From Radiobacillus deserti (GTDB lineage: Bacteria; Bacillota; Bacilli; Bacillales; Amphibacillaceae), in assembly GCF_007301515.1 (NCBI RefSeq), contig NZ_CP041666.1:2604001-2668000 (forward strand): DNA of 64,000 nucleotides. The letters run 5' to 3'. The stretch's first letter is position 1. Each line of letters opens with the position of its first letter. The notes beneath the pieces were generated by a model that made no database searches, was not told the origin of the DNA, and saw only the letters and a program-made list of their open reading frames with translations. Below are positions 60,593 to 64,000 of the stretch, in pieces. The position numbers were made by a program, and so were the translations under genes.

Positions 60593-61597
60593 GTGCTAAG
60601 CTATATCATTCGACGAATATTATTACTTATCCCCGTCTTATTAGGCGTATCTCTCCTTACCTTCTCCCTCCTTTTCCTCATTCCTGGTGACCCTGCGCAA
60701 AGCTTATTAGGTCAAAAAGGAACGGAAGTGCAATTGGAGCAGCTACGAGAGGAAATGGGACTAGATGATCCGTTTCTCGTTCAGTACGGTCGATATGTTG
60801 GAAATGTTGTTCAAGGGGACCTCGGAGAATCGGTAAAGTCAAAAGAAGAAGTTAGCGTAGAAATTTCAACGAGATTACCAGCAACAATGGAGCTCACCAT
60901 TTTTGCCATGACTGTCGCCATAGTTATCGGAGTATTGGCCGGAGTAATTGCTGCTGTTAAGCAATATTCTTGGTTTGATAACTTGAGTATGACTGGTGCC
61001 TTGTTTGGTGTATCCTTACCCATCTTTTTTCTAGGTCTTATGATGATATGGATTTTTTCCGTTCAGCTCAATATTCTTCCAGCTTCCGGTCGGCTTTCCA
61101 ACCATATTGAATTAGAATCCATTACGAATTTTTATTTATTGGATAGTATTCTAACTGGAAATTGGGCAGCGTTTAAAGATGTTTTCCTTCACCTCTTAAT
61201 GCCAGGGCTAGCTTTAGGAACCATTCCGATGGCTATCATTGCGCGAATGACTCGCTCTAGCATGTTGGAAGTCATGAAACAGGATTATATTCGAACAGCA
61301 AATGCAAAAGGCTTAGCAAAGCCAATTGTTATTTTTAGACACGCCATCAAAAATGCATTCTTACCCGTGTTAACGGTGATTGGTTTGCAGTTCGGCTTAT
61401 TGTTAGGCGGAGCCGTATTAACGGAAACGATTTTCTCTTGGCCTGGTATCGGTCGCTACGTACTTAATGCTGTACTCGGACGAGACTACCCAGTGGTCCA
61501 AAGCTCAATATTGATTATCGCTACGATTTTTGTAATCGTCAACCTGATTACTGACATTTTATACAAATACTTTGATCCAAGAATCAGCTACGAGTAA
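60593..61597 (+). CDS. dppB: peptide ABC transporter permease (DppB/OppB)
   Basis: GTG 60593 follows AAAGGAGG. The 334-aa permease begins MLSYIIRRILLLIPVLLGVS, has six predicted helices, PGDPAQSLLGQKGTEVQLEQ after the first, and the coupling motif region DYIRTANAKGLAKPIVIFRH. Ends DILYKYFDPRISYE. With DppC it forms the channel. Confidence 0.95.
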   Translation: MLSYIIRRILLLIPVLLGVSLLTFSLLFLIPGDPAQSLLGQKGTEVQLEQLREEMGLDDPFLVQYGRYVGNVVQGDLGESVKSKEEVSVEISTRLPATMELTIFAMTVAIVIGVLAGVIAAVKQYSWFDNLSMTGALFGVSLPIFFLGLMMIWIFSVQLNILPASGRLSNHIELESITNFYLLDSILTGNWAAFKDVFLHLLMPGLALGTIPMAIIARMTRSSMLEVMKQDYIRTANAKGLAKPIVIFRHAIKNAFLPVLTVIGLQFGLLLGGAVLTETIFSWPGIGRYVLNAVLGRDYPVVQSSILIIATIFVIVNLITDILYKYFDPRISYE

Positions 61598-61622
61598 TGT
61601 CTAGTCTCTTTTATGAAAGGAT

Positions 61623-62525
61623 GTGATCAGATTGGAAACAAATCTGTCGCCACACGTAACAAAGCAAGCGAAAGTTAAGACGAAAACACCCAATATCTGG
61701 TTAGAAGCGCTCATCCGCCTTATAAAGAGTAAGACTTCTTTCATTGGATTAACGATTATTACACTCCTTATCGTTGTAGCCATTTTTGCACCGGCTGTTG
61801 CAACGCATAGTCCGATTGAACAAGACATTATCAATCGATACCAAGCACCTTCCGGGGAACATTGGTTAGGGACAGATGCGTTAGGAAGAGACATATTTAG
61901 TCGCATTGTTTATGGAACAAGAATTTCTATCCAAGTCGGGATTATCGCAGTTGGAATTTCAGCCATTGTCGGAATCCTCTTAGGTGGGATTGCCGGATAC
62001 TTCGGCAAGTGGTGCGATCTCATCATTATGCGTATTATTGATATACTGATGGCCTTTCCTAGTATTTTACTAGCAATTGCCATGGTAGCCGTATTAGGTA
62101 CCAACTTAACGAATACGATGATCGCGGTTGGGATTGTCGGGGTTCCACAATTTGCTAGAATTGTCAGGTCCACCGTCTTATCCGTGAAGGAAACGGAATA
62201 TATTGAAGCAGCTCGGGCCATCGGTGCCAAGAATAATAGAATTTTATTTTCTCACGTATTACCGAATTGTTTAGCACCGATTATTGTGCAAGCAACATTA
62301 AGTGTTGGGACCGCCATATTAGATGCCGCAGGCTTAAGCTTCCTAGGTTTAGGAGCACAGCCTCCAACACCGGAATGGGGGGCCATGCTCAGTGATGGTC
62401 GGGCAGCACTGCAATCTGCTCCTTGGGTCCTTTTCCCAGGTCTAGCAATCTTTCTTGTTGTGCTTGGCTTCAATCTATTCGGTGATGGCCTACGAGATGC
62501 CTTAGATCCAAAGCTTAAACAATAA
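61623..62525 (+). CDS. dppC: peptide ABC transporter permease (DppC/OppC)
   Basis: The frame starts at GTG 61623. TTG 61632, with AAAGGA at 11 bases, may be the true start. The protein of about 297-300 aa has a cytoplasmic N-terminus, the OppC-N signature GEHWLGTDALGRDIFSRIVY, and the coupling region ETEYIEAARAIGAKNNRILF. It completes the importer. Confidence 0.94.
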   Translation: MIRLETNLSPHVTKQAKVKTKTPNIWLEALIRLIKSKTSFIGLTIITLLIVVAIFAPAVATHSPIEQDIINRYQAPSGEHWLGTDALGRDIFSRIVYGTRISIQVGIIAVGISAIVGILLGGIAGYFGKWCDLIIMRIIDILMAFPSILLAIAMVAVLGTNLTNTMIAVGIVGVPQFARIVRSTVLSVKETEYIEAARAIGAKNNRILFSHVLPNCLAPIIVQATLSVGTAILDAAGLSFLGLGAQPPTPEWGAMLSDGRAALQSAPWVLFPGLAIFLVVLGFNLFGDGLRDALDPKLKQ

Positions 62526-62552
62526 AATGCTCTTAATCTACCTTAGAAAAAT

Positions 62553-62592
62553 GGAAGGCAATGCATCTCACAATTTTGCCTTCTATTTTTTT
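62553..62592 (+). terminator. dppDFABC terminator
   Basis: GAAGGCAA (62554-62561) pairs with TTGCCTTC (62576-62583), followed by A and T7, 28 bases past the dppC stop. Confidence 0.75.
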
Positions 62593-62635
62593 CGTTGTTA
62601 GAATATAGATTATTATATGGAACGGTGGTGCTTAG

Positions 62636-63229
62636 ATGATAAAGGCATGGAAACCTATCTTACTTTTGATTATGTTGAGCATTTTGTTCATCTGGATTCC
62701 TTTTCCAACTCCATCTAAATTGTTATTAAACACCTATCCAAATCTACCTGCACCAATCGGCAAAGAGAAAGTACTTCTTACATCTGCGGGTCAAGCCATT
62801 GAAGGCAAAATAATAGAAAACATTGCTGATGATCTATACCTAGATAATGACTTTCGGCCAAGGGCTCTTGCGTCTGACTTATATGACTATGAAACGATTA
62901 TCATGGATATAGGATACAGTAGCAATGCTTTACATAAGATAAACAGAGAGTTCGAAGAAGAAAAAACAAGAATGCTAACTCTATTAAAGGAAGCAAACGC
63001 AACTAGTAAACCTGTAATTATTACCTATATTTCTAATGCTTATCGAACAGATCAACACACGGAAACGTTATTACTACAAGCAATCCCGTATGCCTCCTAT
63101 TTTATTGGAGTAAAAGAACCTTACCTCTCAAGGAATATCAAAAGCCAATTAGAAAAAACAGATATACCAGTTACTTTTGTGGAGCAATTAGATGATCTGG
63201 CAACTCCATTAAACGCAGCATTTCGTTGA
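62636..63229 (+). CDS. exported DUF6305-like protein
   Basis: The 197-aa protein has an N-terminal signal or anchor (WKPILLLIMLSILFIWIPF) and a body reading KVLLTSAGQAIEGKIIENIA, VIITYISNAYRTDQHTETLL and YASYFIGVKEPYLSRNIKSQ. The first of these recalls DUF6305 proteins, which are small exported proteins of unknown function. It is followed 28 bases on by a sensor-like gene, so a signalling role is possible. Confidence 0.6.
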   Translation: MIKAWKPILLLIMLSILFIWIPFPTPSKLLLNTYPNLPAPIGKEKVLLTSAGQAIEGKIIENIADDLYLDNDFRPRALASDLYDYETIIMDIGYSSNALHKINREFEEEKTRMLTLLKEANATSKPVIITYISNAYRTDQHTETLLLQAIPYASYFIGVKEPYLSRNIKSQLEKTDIPVTFVEQLDDLATPLNAAFR

Positions 63230-63257
63230 CAATATGTATGAGTAAGGATGAAAATAA

Positions 63258-64000
63258 ATGGGCTCTCCTTCACGAAATATACCTGGAATTGTTGGCATGA
63301 TTGTCATTCTTTACGGTCTATTCTTCCCCAACCTATCCAGTGGTTGGGGAATACAAATACAAGAAAGAATTCAAGACAGCTTAGCGTTTGAAGACAGTGG
63401 ACGACTACTCCTATCTGCGTTTTCTTATGTGTGTAGAAGCTCTATTCTATTTATATTTATTTATATCGGTTCAACACTAATCGCCACACAACTAACGAGA
63501 ATATGGAAAAGAATTCGCTTCTCTTATGCTTTTATTACACTTACATTAATGTTCGTGCTTAGTTTGAATATTTTATACAAGGAACATTATGCTTATGTCC
63601 CCCATTTCTTAACGCTTGCCTTGTTATTACTCTATCGTGTATATATTCCAACACGAAAGGATTTTTATTTATCCTTTTCGGTACTAAGCTTGTTTACGGT
63701 TATTGCATTTCAATGTTTAAGCTTGATTAATAGTTTAACTATATTTCACTTTGGAACCGATGATCTAGCAATTTCATTAAAGATAACGGATCGATATTTA
63801 TCCCAAAATGAACTGTTAACCACACTCTTCTTAGCCTTATGTATTGTAATGGTCATCATTTCCATTATTTATACGATATTAATGACGCTATATAACAAGC
63901 AATTAACAACGCTGAAGGAGTATCAAAAACAAGAATTAGAGTTAAAAAGAACCCGGTTTGCCTTAATAGAATCTAAGGTGTATCAAGAAATTCACTCACT
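63258..64000 (+). CDS. membrane protein, probable sensor histidine kinase N-terminal part (3' cut by window)
   Basis: AAGGATG precedes ATG 63258. The frame is open to the window edge (247 codons). About seven hydrophobic helices span residues 8-215, followed by a coiled coil (LKEYQKQELELKRTRFALIE, SKVYQEIHSL). The last residues are the usual lead-in to a dimerisation and phosphoacceptor domain (normally continuing VHDLKTPL), but the phospho-His lies beyond the window. The histidine kinase assignment is therefore inference. Confidence 0.6.
   Translation, partial: MGSPSRNIPGIVGMIVILYGLFFPNLSSGWGIQIQERIQDSLAFEDSGRLLLSAFSYVCRSSILFIFIYIGSTLIATQLTRIWKRIRFSYAFITLTLMFVLSLNILYKEHYAYVPHFLTLALLLLYRVYIPTRKDFYLSFSVLSLFTVIAFQCLSLINSLTIFHFGTDDLAISLKITDRYLSQNELLTTLFLALCIVMVIISIIYTILMTLYNKQLTTLKEYQKQELELKRTRFALIESKVYQEIHS

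Overview
The window is a chromosomal segment of a low-GC, spore-forming-type Firmicute of the family Bacillaceae. The evidence is the secG-est-rnr-smpB-ssrA cluster, the cggR-gapA-pgk-tpiA-gpmI-eno glycolytic operon preceded by a CggR operator, the ptsH-ptsI pair, SAM-I (S-box) leaders before methionine genes, AGGAGG-type ribosome binding sites, and frequent TTG and GTG starts. The genus cannot be named from the sequence alone.

Layout. 1-8,700: a tRNA-dihydrouridine synthase, a PadR/DUF2812 pair, a SET-domain protein and small lipoproteins and membrane proteins, mixed with several frameshifted genes (GyrI-like, DUF3862 lipoprotein, MerR regulator, VLRF1/BaeRF remnant). 8,800-16,650: an accessory zone with a rifamycin ADP-ribosyltransferase (arr), a broken hutP, a RimJ/RimL-type acetyltransferase, a DUF2268 lipoprotein, half of an MFS exporter, and remains of four insertion sequences (IS256, IS21, IS1595 and ISL3 families). 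The ISL3 copy still has both inverted repeats and a perfect 8-bp target duplication. 16,650-22,100: trans-translation and RNA quality control (tmRNA, SmpB, RNase R, carboxylesterase, SecG), with a frameshift in the S1 domain of RNase R. 22,250-30,900: a lipase-like hydrolase, HPr and Enzyme I, a VanW protein, a nitrilase-family amidohydrolase, small membrane proteins, a NERD protein, and a 20-bp-period repeat array. 30,900-40,600: the glycolytic operon, its repressor cggR (frameshifted by one base), a glutaredoxin-like protein, sigma-54 and L-lactate dehydrogenase.

40,650-49,800 is the most coherent and unusual part. It is a SAM-riboswitch-controlled methionine module. One S-box precedes metX. 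A second precedes a probable seven-cistron-scale block: an O-acetylhomoserine sulfhydrylase fused to a C-terminal CoA-binding domain, an SsuABC-like sulfur-compound transporter, an AcsA-type acetyl-CoA synthetase and homoserine dehydrogenase. Together these could supply homoserine, acetyl-CoA, O-acetylhomoserine, sulfur and homocysteine under SAM control.

49,990-56,700: a kinase-like protein, membrane proteins, an Hpr/MarR-like regulator, a long palindromic interspersed repeat, an AraC/GyrI regulator, two CBO0543-family membrane proteins, a c-di-GMP-I riboswitch placed before a 99-aa protein of unknown function with a visible Shine-Dalgarno-sequestering helix, and tRNA-Arg(CCG). 56,860-62,600: a complete oligopeptide/dipeptide ABC transporter (D-F-A-B-C order). 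The window ends in a small exported protein and the N-terminal part of a membrane protein that looks like a sensor histidine kinase.

Many genes carry single-base or two-base frameshifts. Those in the accessory region look like genuine decay. Those in cggR and rnr, and the one in an A7 run of the DUF3862 gene, could also be sequencing or assembly errors.
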